Source: Hymenopus coronatus (Eukaryota > Arthropoda > Insecta > Mantodea > Hymenopodidae). From it: DNA of 64,000 nucleotides. This document shows positions 21,319-33,479 of this stretch, one piece after another. The position numbers and the translations under genes were made by a program. The notes below the pieces were generated by a model. It was given only the letters and a program-made list of their open reading frames with translations, had not been told where the DNA came from and searched no databases. The stretch covers positions 400,797,132 through 400,861,131 of the forward strand of contig CM060900.1 of assembly GCA_030762935.1 (NCBI GenBank), written 5' to 3'. Each line of letters begins with the position of its first letter. Positions within the stretch are counted from its first letter, which is position 1.

Positions 21319-22235
21319 TAATAGCTGAATTATGCGTACTATTTTCCAAACAATGTTGCTTCATTCATGAGTTTTCTGAAAAGTTTAATATTTAATAAGA
21401 TGTTTTAAATTATTTACTTAGTACCATGCTTTAGCTTCTCTCAGAAAGAACTGAACCACACTAGTGTGTAGTTTAAACGAAACCAAATCCATGACGCAAT
21501 CGGTTCAATCGGTCCTGGGTTTTACGGTTATAAAGCGCGACCGCGCGCGCGTGCACACACACACACACACACACACTCAAATTTGTAAAATGATAATTCT
21601 ATTCCAAGAAGCAGTTTTATAGACTTCTCGATAGTTTATCAAAAGCAAACGCTGGTAGAAAAACGTTCCGTTTTATTTTCCTGCATGTATCCCTCTATTC
21701 GGTGTTCTTAACCATTTCTCATCATATGACCCGAGTTGTGGAGAGGGGAGAATACATTTAGTTGATGTGTGGCTACCTGAAACCTGTTTTCACCTAAGTA
21801 ATTAGGCATTTCAGTACTTTTCCGGTACCACAACAGAACTGGAGGTTACGATCATACGAACGTCAGGACAAAATCAGTCTCTCGCTGTTATGCACAGCCG
21901 ATTCAGGGCACTTATTACAGTGTAAGGCAAAAGTTACGAATAGGGAACCTAACTCTAGACTAATTGTACAATTGAAATAAATTTGTAACTCTGTCACAAA
22001 TATAGGACTCCGTTTATACATTACAGTGCAATCTGTGGATCCTGATTTGAGATTAGACACAAAGTCCAACTCTAGGATGTAGATCAAGTTAGAAACTACA
22101 TTTATTGGATACTCTTATAAGCTCTGATATTACATGTTTCAGAGATGTCAATTTTGCATGCTCTGCAATTGCATGTCTGTTTTCATACGTAGGCGTTCTT
22201 AGAATATTCATTTACATTACTTTACTGCACTGCAT
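21319..22235. other. No recognisable gene
   Basis: Includes a short (CG)n(CA)n tract (21541-21576). The 74-codon minus frame at 21863-22087 is unidentified. Confidence 0.4.
21541..21576. repeat. CG/CA dinucleotide repeat
   Basis: CGCGCGCGTG followed by pure CA repeats. Confidence 0.95.
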
Positions 22236-22239
22236 TAAT

Positions 22240-22715
22240 TATTACTAGTATTTTTTGATTGTATGAAATCCTCCTCGGTATAGAAGGTATCTTTTTAGTT
22301 CTGTCCTAAATTTGCTTTTGTCTATATACAATCCGTTTATAAGAGATAGAAGTGAATTAGATAGAACTATACCGTTGTAGTAAACCCCTTTTTGAAATGT
22401 CTGCACCCTATTTGTTGGTCCATGCAAGTCTTGTCGATGCCAAGTCTCTTTGCTATGTATATAACTGCATTTTTTGCAAACTTTTCTAGGTTATTTATTA
22501 CAAATAACACTATGACTAGAATATATTCGCAGGCCAATGTCAAAATTCCAAACGTTTTGAACAGTGGTTTGCACTGAGTTTATTGTTTTTCCCCCGCTAC
22601 TATTCTCATTATATTTTTTACATAAGAAACACTTATTTGGCATCTACCGAATTTCCCAAGATTATTATTCCATAAGTCACTATCGAATGAAAATAAGCAT
22701 TTTAAGCTGTTTTTA
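22240..22715 (-). pseudogene. C-terminal remnant of a third non-LTR reverse transcriptase
   Basis: Minus-strand frames, in order: AYFHSIVTYGIIILGNS (about 22715-22665; family YFHSxMSYGIxFWGNS), IMRIVAGEK (family IRIIxGxK), ACEYILVIVLFVINN (family LQSxYIxxLLxFVxNN). The open frame 22427-22245 then gives VQTFQKGVYYNGIVLSNSL (family LxxYQKGxYYxGIKIFNxLP) and FRTELKRYLL. Several frameshifts. Only the end of the RT and the thumb/C-terminal region remain; truncated at the 5' side. Distinct from the lineages at 13.6 and 20.0 kb. Confidence 0.8.
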
Positions 22716-22924
22716 AAATATTTTTGTTTATAAGCTGAATTAATGCATGCAACTCTGAAGGAGCCAGATTCAAAGCATTTCTCTGCAGACGGAAAAAACG
22801 CTACATGTAAGGTGTGTATAATACGCCAAGGGAAGCGACATCTGGTTCTTCAGTTATTCGACCTTTAGCGCCAGTGGGTTTAAATGGAGACCGTACACAT
22901 GGCCGCTCTCATTTAAGTGCCTAG

Positions 22925-23030
22925 TTTTGGTGCTCCATGGTGCAGGGGATCGCGGGTTCGAGTCCTGCCTTGGGCATGGGTGTTTGTGTTCTTGTAAATG
23001 TGTGTATGTAAAACAGAAAACCAATAGGAA
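22925..23030 (+). mobile_element. tRNA-like SINE fragment (possibly family G)
   Basis: GGGGATCGCGGGTTCGAGTCC is a perfect-looking B box, followed by GCATGGGTGTTTGTGTTC. No A box in the right place and no cloverleaf, so a SINE piece rather than a tRNA gene. Confidence 0.45.
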
Positions 23031-23169
23031 AACTAAACGGAAAATTAGGGAAAAAGAAATGCATGGCGTCATTATTAGTTCAGCGAGACCCTTATCTCTA
23101 AGGGCGGTGAAGAATTGAACCTTTGACTGCATGCACTGATGTACTGGATGGTGCAGAACTGTTTTCACC

Positions 23170-23466
23170 CAGTCGCCCTCCGTGGTCTAATGGTTGCCAT
23201 GCTAACTTCATATGCCCAAGGTCGCGAGTTCAAACCCAGCGGAGGACGATGCATTTTTTCAGGCGTAAAAATCCTTAGCATGGCTTTCTTCGGAAGGGAA
23301 GTTAAGCCGTTGGTCCCGTGTAAAAGTACCTCAAGCCAGATAGAGAGGCCTCTGAGCAAAATTAAAAAAAAACGGTCTTTCACGCTCAATATAGAATGGG
23401 ACGCTGAGAACCACGGCAGTTAAAGAGCATCCTTAAATAACACGCAATTTACATTTTTTATTTTTA
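23170..23466 (+). mobile_element. SINE-D copy 2
   Basis: Head: TCCGTGGTCTAATGGTTGCC (A box) and GGTCGCGAGTTCAAACCC (B box). Centre: GGCTTTCTTCGGAAGGGAAG, GCCGTTGGTCCCGTG. End: GAATGGGACGCTGAGAACC, GTTAAAGAGCATCC. A 10-bp flanking repeat TGTTTTCACC at 23160-23169 and 23467-23476 is a likely target-site duplication. Confidence 0.85.
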
Positions 23467-23476
23467 TGTTTTCACC

Positions 23477-23924
23477 GGGACATTTTGTGTGTTCTTTGCA
23501 CGCGAAACAGAAGTGACCATCAATCATAGAATTTGCATGGCTGAGTGCTGCTTCCGAACTGGAAGAATATGTTACCGATCAGCATAAATGCTGCAATTGT
23601 GAGTTTACGAGAACACGAGCGATTACTCCAAAACTAAATATTGGAAAGGTACAATAAAAGTCCCATTGCACTAAGGTGACCTCGAAACTGTTGATATCTA
23701 CCCCTTCTGCTCATCATTCACTAATCCTCTACAAGAGGCAATGCGTGAGAAACTAGCTGCCTAGTATTCATATCATGCGCAGAAAAACGACTGGTGACAA
23801 AGACCAAATAAATCTGAAGACCGTATATGAATGACCACTGAAATACCAAAACCCATAAAATAAATATTCAGCCAACGGAAACTAAAGAGAATATAGATCT
23901 ACCTTTCACTTCCGACAGAGCTCA
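23477..23924. other. No recognisable gene
   Basis: Spacer between the two inverted SINE-D copies; nothing recognised. Confidence 0.4.
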
Positions 23925-23940
23925 GACAGTGTGGAAAAAA

Positions 23941-24222
23941 AGGAAATGGCGTGTTATTTATGGACGCTCTTTAACTACTGTGGTTCTCAACGTCCCATTC
24001 TAATTTGGGCGTGAAAAACCCTTTAATTTTGCTCAGAGGCCTCTCTATCAGGCTTGAGGTTCTTTTACGTGCCATAAATCTACGACACGGGACCAACGGC
24101 TTTACTTCCCTTCCGAAGGAAGCCATGCTAAGGATTTTTACACCCGAAAAAATCCATCGTCCTCCGCCGGGACCTTGGGTATATGAAGTTAGCATGGTAA
24201 CCATACACCACGGAGAGTGACT
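23941..24222 (-). mobile_element. SINE-D copy 3
   Basis: Full-length minus-strand copy. A 16-bp flanking repeat, GACAGTGTGGAAAAAA at 23925-23940 and GACAGCGTGGAAAAAA at 24223-24238 (15/16), is its target-site duplication, so the boundaries are secure. Faces copy 2 about 475 bp away. Confidence 0.9.
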
Positions 24223-24404
24223 GACAGCGTGGAAAAAACTTGGAACGTGTTTGAGCTACACCTGGGATTCCTATTCAAATTATGTGATATCCGCAATGCA
24301 TTAACAGAAATAGAAATTACTAGCCCACAAAATTTAGAGAGCAGTTACGAAGAATAGTCTCCTGAATTTTAACCTTGTACCCATTACATCTTGTAACGTA
24401 GAGA

Positions 24405-25310
24405 GAACATTTTTATTTTCTGTAGCACATATGCACAACGTAAAAGTAGTTCGAGAAGGTATTGTGTACCACCCAGAAAGTTGATACCGAGAATCCCTTA
24501 ATCCAAACAAAACGCATTTTTAGAAAAAGGCCAGTGTGTGTGTGTGTGTGTGTGTGTGTGTCTCCGCACGTGTTGTGTGCCTCTGCACAACACAACTCAA
24601 AAACGAAAAGCCAGTTAAATACCAAAATTGGTATTTAGGTTACCTGCCAAGGATACAACATGAAGATTTTCAAGAAAATCCCCCATCCCAAAGTATGCTA
24701 AACGAAAACTTTCGACAATTTGGTTTTCTCAAAACTGGCTCTAACAATTTTATTAAAATACCGCATATTAAAGACATTTATATGAAAACTAAACTGTATA
24801 CCTTAAATTTCCTGGGAATAGCCTCTTAAGTCCTCTCCATTCTGAACAACTTTTGCATAACTGGTAAACTGTAAGGATAGGTAAAAATTCACTACGCAAA
24901 AAATGTAGATTTCGTCTGTACATGCAATTTGTACTATTTACATTCTTGTTGCAGAACTAACCGTTTCTGAGGTTTTCCTTGTTATTGGCTTCAATTTTAA
25001 AATGTTTTTCTCAAACAGGAAAGTCGTCCGGATTTCTTTTGTTTTACTGTGGTAGTGCAAAGAAGCAAATTTCAATGACAATTGCATAGCGCAGCTGTTA
25101 AAATATTTGACTATCAGTTTAGTATAGTGTATTCCGTTAGTTCCCTGGTACTTATTAGAATCTAAGTAAAAAGACCATTCTGCTAAAGTTTATCTCGATT
25201 AGCATGGAGTATAAAGAATAATAATCCTTTGTAAGAAGTTTATTTGAGGAACAGCTAGAGAAGTTCATGTCAATGGAACACATCAGATGCTTTGAGTATA
25301 ATACGTGTTT
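24405..25310 (+). repeat. Dispersed repeat R, copy 1
   Basis: Shares ordered blocks with the five other R copies: CACCCAGAAAGTTGATACCG, an internal TG microsatellite (24535-24560), TCCTGGGAATAGCCTCT, CATAACTGGTAAACTGTAAGG, CCTTGTTATTGGCTTCA and AATGGAACACATCAGA at the end. No protein is encoded and no terminal repeats are evident. Could be a piece of a larger transposon or a MITE family. Confidence 0.75.
24535..24560. repeat. TG microsatellite within repeat R
   Basis: Thirteen TG units at the position where other R copies also carry TG- or CA-rich tracts. Confidence 0.95.
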
Positions 25311-25815
25311 TATCCCTAACCAAAGAAGTTTTCTTTTGCGTCAGTGCAAACTTATATAATGTTGCGAAAATGCTTCTGTAAAATTTATGAATTGTATGAA
25401 TAATAACTCAAGTGTCACATATATTTTAGGGTCTTATTGTATTGTCAATTTTACCCGTTTTAATGTGCAATTTAATGACTGTCCTGCATCTGACCGTGGA
25501 CATGCATATCATTTCAAATTGGCTGTTAAACTGCATGCACAAGTTTACTTTGCACGCGACTGTACGTCATTTGATCGATTGCGCATAAAGGCAGGGTTGT
25601 TTACTTGCCGCTGCGTGGATATCGTGGGCGAGTACGGTCCGTTTGCACTAAACTTGAGACAGCTGCTGTAACTCTCGGCCTAATAATTGCGTAAGTGACG
25701 GCCACCTCCGCGCATGTATACTGCACCGTGTAGAGATTGTAAGAACCCATTTGGGACATGTTATCTGAAAATGAATTTCCGAAGGTCTTGATGTTTGCTA
25801 ATAAAAATGTGAGTC
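25311..25815. other. No recognised gene; one 94-codon open frame
   Basis: The frame at 25387-25671 (+) has several Cys and a mixed composition but no domain I know. GC content is higher than flanks. I cannot support it as a gene. Confidence 0.3.
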
Positions 25816-25960
25816 AGTTGAGGAACTTAATGTCATGGCGACATGTTGCCATGGAAACTCAATTGTGGAATAGCAGCATGAAAAGCTGAAGATCCGTGGT
25901 TCTAATTCCGACTATTGCATTGCATTTTTCGGTCAGATTCTACATTTACAACTTTAGCCT
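25815..25960 (+). mobile_element. SINE-H copy 1
   Basis: GAGTCAGTTGAGGAACTTAA, then TTGCCATGGAAACTCAATTG and GATCCGTGGTTCTAATTCCG (B box) match, in order and spacing, the better-preserved copy at 47250-47420. Confidence 0.6.
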
Positions 25961-28449
25961 ACGTCTAGCTTAGGTGCGAGAAAAATTAAAAAAATCTGCG
26001 TGCATTAAAACGAAATGGATTGCAATTTTCAGACTGAGGGTTCCTGATCTTTCCATAATAAAGGTCCAAGATACGCCAGAGTTTCCTTCTAAGATTTCCA
26101 GAAGCATAATAGGCCTTCAAGTGCCTAAATTCTCTTCCGCTTCCAGATACATATAACAGCAGCGTGTTAACTTCCATATCCGGAGGTCCAAGGTTCAGTA
26201 CCCCGCTGGAGAATAGGAATTTTTCTTCTTCTTTAAGAGGGATTAGCACTTGAATCCTGTTCCGAGGCCAATCAAACTGTCCTCACCACCTCATACAGGT
26301 TCATCCAATGCATCTTCGTCTAAAAGATTTGTAAAATAGTGCTCGCCGCGGTAACCTTTGAACATTATCCTTCCAATCTCTCCGGTACGTTTTAATTTCT
26401 TCCACAGGTTCATAGAGAAATCAGTCACTTTTGAAATTATTCTAGATGTTAGCTGTACTTCACATGTTGCACAAAGCACATTCCCACCCAGATGATTTAG
26501 TTTGGATCATGTTTATCAGATTTCTTCACTGTCTACAACTGTTTCAAATCCATCTTCAGAAGGAGAGTAAAAAATTAAATGTCCATCTTCAAGTCGAATG
26601 TCGTCAAACTTTTCCTGCATCTGACTTACCGAATGACCGAAAATGAGTGCACACAGCCAGCATAAAACAAAGAGGAACTAACAGATTACAAAACAAAATT
26701 TACATAGTGAAAACTTAAACAGGGGGAAAGAAAAGTATAATATAGTGAAGCAGATATAATGGAATACAAATTCCCGCCCCGAAGGGGAGGGAACCGTCAA
26801 CAAACAATAAAACTTGAACAATATTAGTAATCTTGTGGACAGAATTATGAACCATGCTACTTCCTATCTGGGTCACCATCCAGTGCTGCACGCTTCTCTC
26901 ATTTTGCCATACATGACAACCAGTTCAATTATCTGCAGAGCGCCGGGAAACGAGCGTATGCTTTCAAGAGCTCATATTGAAACACTGGTATAATTGCATT
27001 ACCGGTGTTGTATCTCAGTAGTGCACATTATTGCTAAATAATTAGCTTATCTCTCGTGTGTAATCGTATACCGTCTGCCCGCTACCCTGCGAACATGTGA
27101 GCCTAAACAATATTTCTGATCGAAATCCACGAGATACGCTAGCGTCAAGCAAGGTGCTATCTTACTAAAAATGATTATACAAAATTGGAATATAACCTTT
27201 GATTTAAACAGCTCCAAAATTAAAATTTACTTGTGTTCGTTTGATAATATGTATGTTCTGTTGATTTCTTTCATTTCTGCCTCTTTATCAGTTACTGATA
27301 TTTTGATTCCAGTTATTTAAAGGTAGACACCTCAATTATTTGTACTCAAATTGCAATCTTAACCCGGAACTGTTATGATCATTATCTTTGACCCCCCCCC
27401 CGAAATTTCCATATTATATTCTTTTATTATCTAATTCAAGTTAAACACTGATTTCTTCATATTTTCCTCATTATCTGCCAATAACAATTCACCATATGCA
27501 CACATAATTGATCACCAGTATTCCATTTGGTTTACATATGTTCCTTTATATATTTATTATTTTATTCAAATGCCAACTACGACATTGTTTACACACATGT
27601 TAATATCCAATTGTTAGTTTCCTTTATCCATTATTATATTTGTGTTGTAATATAGGACTTATCTGTATTGCAAATTCACAAGGATTATATGTGTTAATAT
27701 TTGCAATAGTTTTGTACATTCTACCCTATTGTATGCTTTTGCATAATTTACCACTGCTATATCCGTTTTTAATTTACATTCTGCATAGGAACTTTGTTTA
27801 TCCATAATTATTCACAATCCTCCATAGAGACTAAAAATGAATGAGAACGCTAGCCGCAGTGTCACCATTTAAGTTTAAAATTTTGAATTGTGCTAACATA
27901 AGAGACTTAAACTGCAGTAGGGCTTTACAGTTCAAACGACAATGAACTGTGATTTAAGTTAAAAGCTAGCCATGTTATCTGAAGAAAGTGAACATTGTAA
28001 TACTTAAGTCATTTGCAGAACAGAAAGCTATCTTAGAATATTTAAAATTCGAATGTTTTACGTCCGGAATGCCCTCAAATTCTAAGAGAACTTTCGATTA
28101 TTTAAACAGTCGGCAGTGCTGGTACCGGAAATTATTGATGATATAAATACATTTCATATTACTGGTAAACAAAACCCAATTTTAATTTAATTCTTCATAA
28201 CTTCATTATATATTTAGTTGCAGTCACTGACGTAGCATCTATGGTGCATAATTTATAATCCAGTAATAAAACCTTTCATCAGAAGCAATGCTTTTTTGAA
28301 CATTTGAGATTAAATATACGTGGAAGCATTCTAATAAATTTGCAGTTGGACATTTTCGTGATAGCTCAAAAATTATAGTATGCAGAGTTTTGAAAACTGA
28401 TTCGCCATTCTAATACTTTCTTTGCATCGCAGTTTTCCCCCTCTTAGAA
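25961..28449. other. No recognisable gene
   Basis: Long AT-rich stretch. It contains a C10 run at 27392-27401 and short frames around 25974-26646 on both strands that match nothing. A B-box-like AGGTCCAAGGTTCAGTACCCC at 26185 hints at an old SINE but is too degraded to call. Confidence 0.4.
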
Positions 28450-28461
28450 TTTCTTACTCCA

Positions 28462-28762
28462 AAAATATGAAATGGCTTTTTATTTATGGACGCTCTTTAA
28501 CAGCTGCGGTTCTCAGCGTCCCATTCTATACAGTTCATGAAAGATCGTTTAAGTTTGCTCAGATGCCTCTCCATCAGGATTGAGGTTCTTTTACGTGCCG
28601 TAAATCTACGACACGGGACCAACGGCTTTGCTTCCCTTCCGAAGGAAGTTATGCTAAGGATTTTTACGCCCGAAAAAATCCATTGTCCTCCGCCGGGTTT
28701 GAATCCGCGACCTTGGGTATAAGAAGTTAGCATGGCAACCATTACACCACGGACGGCAACAT
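28462..28762 (-). mobile_element. SINE-D copy 4
   Basis: Minus-strand copy with head GTCCGTGGTGTAATGGTTGCC and GGTCGCGGATTCAAACCC. Flanked by the 12-bp direct repeat TTTCTTACTCCA (28450-28461 and 28763-28774), an exact target-site duplication. With copies 2 and 3 it defines the family ends. Confidence 0.92.
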
Positions 28763-28774
28763 TTTCTTACTCCA

Positions 28775-29685
28775 TATTGATTTGTTCGATTTTTACTAGC
28801 ACTCGATTACATGTTTATGCTATTTCACAATTTATAGGAGAATGCAGACATCTTGAAAAGTGAAGTTTGCAGTACGCATTGACTGTGATTCTTCGTCATT
28901 TTAATTATATGTTGTTGTTCATATGTTCTTACGTTCATTTTAAGAACAGCGTTGCCATAAACAACTGCTGGGAACTCAAGCCTGGATTAAAATTCTTCCG
29001 TAGCTAATTAAAGCTTTGATTTAAACTTAAGCTGTGAAACCAACCCTAAATATGTGTGTGAATTTAATTTTGTAAAGAAGAGCCAAAGAAAACTAACCGA
29101 AAGATTAACACAACAATAAAGCGGGTGAACATAATTGCAGATGAGTAATTATTGTGCCAAAGGCAAAGGAGACGATATGGCCTTGGATTTTAAGGGGGAC
29201 CTGCCTTTTAAGTTCAAAGAATATTCATCTTCAACTGTTCTTGTTATTGAAGACAGAAACTTTCTGCTCAAATGAGTGCAAAAATAACATGGATATCTAT
29301 TATATTTTTGGCGTAAAATATATGGGCAGTTTTAGACACCTAACACATTGGCAACTTAACGCTTTTTTCCGTAACATTTTTCAAGATTGCTCTCCAAATA
29401 CTCGAGTGTTAGAGATATTAAAATAAAATTTTGTAAGCATATGTATTTTGCTGGAAAGAAAAAAATGTATTTCAATCAGTGCTTTAAATGCCATAGTTTA
29501 TTCGTTCCTTAGATTTTACACCAAAATTTTAATCGAACCATAGACTTTGGATATAAGTTCCTAAAAAATGTATACTGTTTACATGTCAATTACTTTAGTA
29601 TATCTTGTAGGTACAAACTCTAATCAGTTGAATGAAATAAGCATCATTAACAAATATTCATATTTATGTAAATTATTATTGGAAA
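28775..29685. other. No recognised gene; one 90-codon open frame
   Basis: The plus-strand frame 29154-29426 has no recognisable motif. Otherwise AT-rich. Confidence 0.35.
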
Positions 29686-29689
29686 TGTC

Positions 29690-30180
29690 AAAACAGTACA
29701 ATACACACAACCACCATTAGGAGTTCTTAGGTACCTTGACAGACATTAGATGGGATTTAAATACACCTATAGACATTTTAGCAAAAAATATAATGTGTTC
29801 CATTCACATAAATTTCTCTGGCTGTTTCAAATATAAACTATTCTTACAACATATTACTCTTTTATCTACATCATGCTAATCGAGACTTGGTCTTACTACA
29901 TGCTTCCTTGTAAGTGCAAGGAAAATAAGGGGAACATTTTTAAAAGCTGGTCGCCATTTTCGATTCGCTTTGCATGGTCCCGTTTGAGAAAAGTTAGGTA
30001 GTTTAAAACTGGCTAACAAGGAATGTCTGAAAAACGATCAACTCTGCAAGAAAAACGTAAATGTCATAAATTGTGTGTTTTAACGGGATCTACATTTTTG
30101 TGTGCATTGTATGAACATACGCAATAGAGAAAGTAATAGTGTTTTCCATACAAATATACTGCAAAAGGAGTTTAAACTAC
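29690..30180 (-). repeat. Dispersed repeat R, copy 2 (partial)
   Basis: Minus-strand match to the second half of R: AAAATGTAGATCCCGTTAAAA, GACATTCCTTGTTA, TTTTCTCAAACGGGACCATGC and AATGGAACACATTATA. The first half with the TG tract is missing. Confidence 0.75.
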
Positions 30181-30365
30181 CTCCTTAAGGTTTTCATGAT
30201 TGTAGGTGTGAACCCCCTTAAAGGCGGCATGAGAACGGAAAAAAAAAGGAATAAAAGTATTAAACAGGAATGATGTTGAAAATGATTATGAATAGAACAT
30301 CCTGAAAATGTAGTTACGAATAATATTTTTATGAACTGGTGCACCTTAACTGTAACTCAAGTATA

Positions 30366-31000
30366 CAGGGTGTTAATGAACTATACCGAAATATTTTCAC
30401 AGAATATGTAGACTACTTAAATAAGTAATTTGAGATAGGAGACTTATGTCTCCTGTTTATTGAAATTTCGAAGTAATGGCTATAAGTTTCTGAAGTGCCA
30501 GTACGCCACGTATCGCGGCACTTCGTCTGGAATGAAAAAAATAATAATAAAAACATTTACACTATTACAGGAATCAAACTCATGACCTTTGGGATAGTAG
30601 TTTCCCACGTTACGCATTAAGCCACCAGAGAAGTTGAAAAAACGCCTCCAGAGTAGGCTACATAACTCAAGGATGTATTTAATGAGTGCTCAGTGTCGCA
30701 CTGTCAGGTGATTATTTCGAGATTTTACAGCTTTTTGCGACATTAAATCTTGAGGACGCTAGTAACAAGCTGCTAAACATCGATATGTCTATACTTGGGC
30801 AGCAGTTTTAAAGACATTCTAAGCCATTTATTCAACCTGCTTTGCTTTAACTTCGACTTATCAGCACCTGATGCCCACACGTAATGCTATGTAGCTGCGT
30901 TATGTTTATTCGGGGACCATGCATCGCCGATGTCAAATTACTTATATCAGTCACATGCACAATCTCGCAAATTATTTCGATGTAGTTCATTAACACCCTG
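30366..31000. mobile_element. TA-flanked TIR element with an internal tRNA-like segment, copy 1
   Basis: Left end CAGGGTGTTAATGAACTATA (30366) and the reverse complement of the right end, CAGGGTGTTAATGAACTACA (31000), begin an imperfect inverted repeat of roughly 40 bp. TA lies outside both ends, as expected for a mariner-like target duplication. No transposase is encoded. Inside, on the minus strand around 30640-30555, lie GGTGGCTTAATGCGTAACG (A box) and AAGGTCATGAGTTTGATTCC (B box). A second copy with the same internal segment is at 55205-55690, so the tRNA-like part belongs to the element and is not a later SINE insertion here. Confidence 0.8.
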
Positions 31001-31379
31001 TATATTATAGTTTCCTTTGACTACTTATCATTTCCATTACGACGATATTGCTGAAAGAAGTTCCACCCTCATTAACGTGCAAAGATTTTAAAACTAGACC
31101 AAACAATTGAAAAAGCTTCAAACGTATGCTGAGCTTGAATAGAAATGAAGAAAGAATTACTTGTACCGCTTGGGTTTCCTTTGATATGAGTAAAGAATTC
31201 GCAATACGGAAGTTTGAGTGGCAAATTTCTTTGCCGAGATGTAACGGCATTATATTGCAAAATGCTTTTAATGAGTTACCTCATTATTCGAGAGACACGT
31301 GAGGGCCGTGGTCCCTTGAGGAAGCGAAAAGGCCGATCAGTGTATGGTATTAAGGGACACTTGGAGATGATTTTCAAAA
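31001..31379. other. No recognisable gene
   Basis: Two overlapping minus-strand frames (31005-31260) lack recognisable motifs. Confidence 0.35.
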
Positions 31380-32230
31380 TCCTATAGTTCCGTATACATT
31401 TTTACTTTTTCTATCCCGTATGTACATAGTAGCTAAAAAGGAATTGTATCCCACCCAAAAATTCGAAGCCTAGATTTTACGTGAAATATAAGTTTTGAGA
31501 TCTTCCGAGTCCAAAAAAAGCATTTTTTGAAAAAGATCCGTTGTGTGTGTTTCTGTGGGTAGCAAAGCTCAAACGAAAATACCCTTAAATACCAAAACTG
31601 GTGTTTGTGTCAGATTTTCAAAAAAATCTCTTCACAACAAACTACCGTTCATAGGGAACAATTTTTGAAATTGTTTTCTCAAAAATTGTTGTAATATTTT
31701 TTATTAAAATACCGTATATTAAAATATTTGTATTACAAATAGGTAACGTTTTTATTTTCAATTTTCTGGGAATAGCCTCTGAAGACGTATTTATTATAGA
31801 TAGGTTTTGCAAAAGTTTACATAACGGCTAAACCGTAAGAGATAGACTAACCTTACCGCACACAAAACGTAAATCTCGTTAAAACACACACTTTATGTCA
31901 TATGTTTTTCTTGTAGAACTGACCATTTACGAGATATTCCTTGTTATTGGTTTCAGTTTAGAACTCCCCCAACTTTTTCAAACGGGACTATGCAAAGCGA
32001 ACCGAACCTCAATAGTTTCACATAGTGATGAACTTTTAGAAGATTTTACTATAGCTTTAGCCTTATTTTCCTTCTATTTAGAAGAAAGTGAGTAATAAGA
32101 TCAATTCTGCTAATATTTATCTCGATTAACATCAAGTAGATAAAGGAATCATCGTTTGTAAGAATAGCTGTATGTGGAACAACTAGATAAAAATATGTGA
32201 ATGGAACACATCAGATTTTTCTGACAATTT
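31380..32230 (+). repeat. Dispersed repeat R, copy 3
   Basis: CACCCAAAAATTCGAAGCC, TTGTGTGTGTTTCTGTGGG, TTTTCTGGGAATAGCCTCTG, ACGGCTAAACCGTAAGAG, ATTCCTTGTTATTGGTTTCA and GAATGGAACACATCAGA in the R order. A 66-codon frame at 31895-32095 is inside the repeat and is not a gene. Confidence 0.8.
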
Positions 32231-33475
32231 TCGTGTGAATGTATTGCTGTTGTGTTGATATGAATACCAAAATTCATTCAAATTGAATGAATACCTTTCA
32301 CAATATAATTTATTTTATACATTTTATTATATTGAAAGATATAAATTATTTTATACATTTTATAATGTATGTATGTATGTATGTGTGTGTATGCATAATC
32401 AAAGTATTCCACGCGCTCCAAAATTTGAGAAAATTGGTTCACATTTTCTGATTTGGAGCTTTAAACCGCAAACAAAAATGTGAAATGGTGATATTTCAAT
32501 AACTTTCAATACTGAAACAGTATAATATTTTTAAAATGTATATTTTTCATAAAAATATTGTTTTTGAAAAATTGCGATTCATGGTAGGTCTTCTTTTGTA
32601 ATACTACAGTAGATACTTTTGTATATACTGGAAACCTTTAGTTGTATTTAAACAAAAACTGAGCGGCGTGGAAGATTTTGTAGGTGTGAAAATGTAGTTT
32701 TGAGAAAAACATGTTTTATGAATTACATAGTAGGCTAGGAAACAGTAGGATATCTAAATGGTTGTAGAGCCTGAAGCAACGGGATGGACAGCTAAATGTT
32801 GATTCCTCATAGACGCCGAAAGGTTCCAACAATTATCTGCTATAAAAATGTCAGATTTTTGGTGACTGTAGTAAACATTTCACTCTCAATGTCCTTTAAG
32901 TTATAGGTTCATGTTTTTCTGCTCCAGTAATTCATCAAGACCCTTAGAGGGCTGCCTGGTTGGATGGTCGATCGATTCACGCCCTCTATGGGCAGCTACA
33001 GTAATGGAATGGGTTTTTGAGCCAGAAAGTGTAGGAACTTGCGCGTGTCTCTTTACCATGTCTGAAATTCATTGCTTATTTTAATAGTTTATGGAGTTCC
33101 AATGCTTTCTGCATGGCTAATGACTCCAGACTGCCTGGATTAGAATCAGGTATTGATGTGTGAACGAGTGGAAGTAAAGCGGATAGTATGCATTGAGAGA
33201 CATTATTAATTTCGCAGCGCAGTTACGACCACGCAGAAAACAGTAGGCAGTAAATTATGTCTTGTGTCTGTGTAAAAAATTTTGGACAAAGCGAATAAAC
33301 AAAAAACACGCTGGAGTGGATAAATATTAAGGTAACACTTCAAAATATCAGCTGCTATAACTTAAAACCATGTATATTTTTATTTTTGCAAATATTTCTA
33401 TAATGACGTTTATTGCTATACCACATGTTTAACATATTTGCATCACCCAACGAGTTAAATATATTTTTAATTTTA
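32231..33475. other. No recognisable gene
   Basis: AT-rich, with a short TATG repeat at 32366-32392. The block 32940-33190 is more GC-rich and holds a weak inverted repeat (AGGGCTGCC / GGGCAGC) but no feature I can name. Confidence 0.4.
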
Positions 33476-33479
33476 TGCA

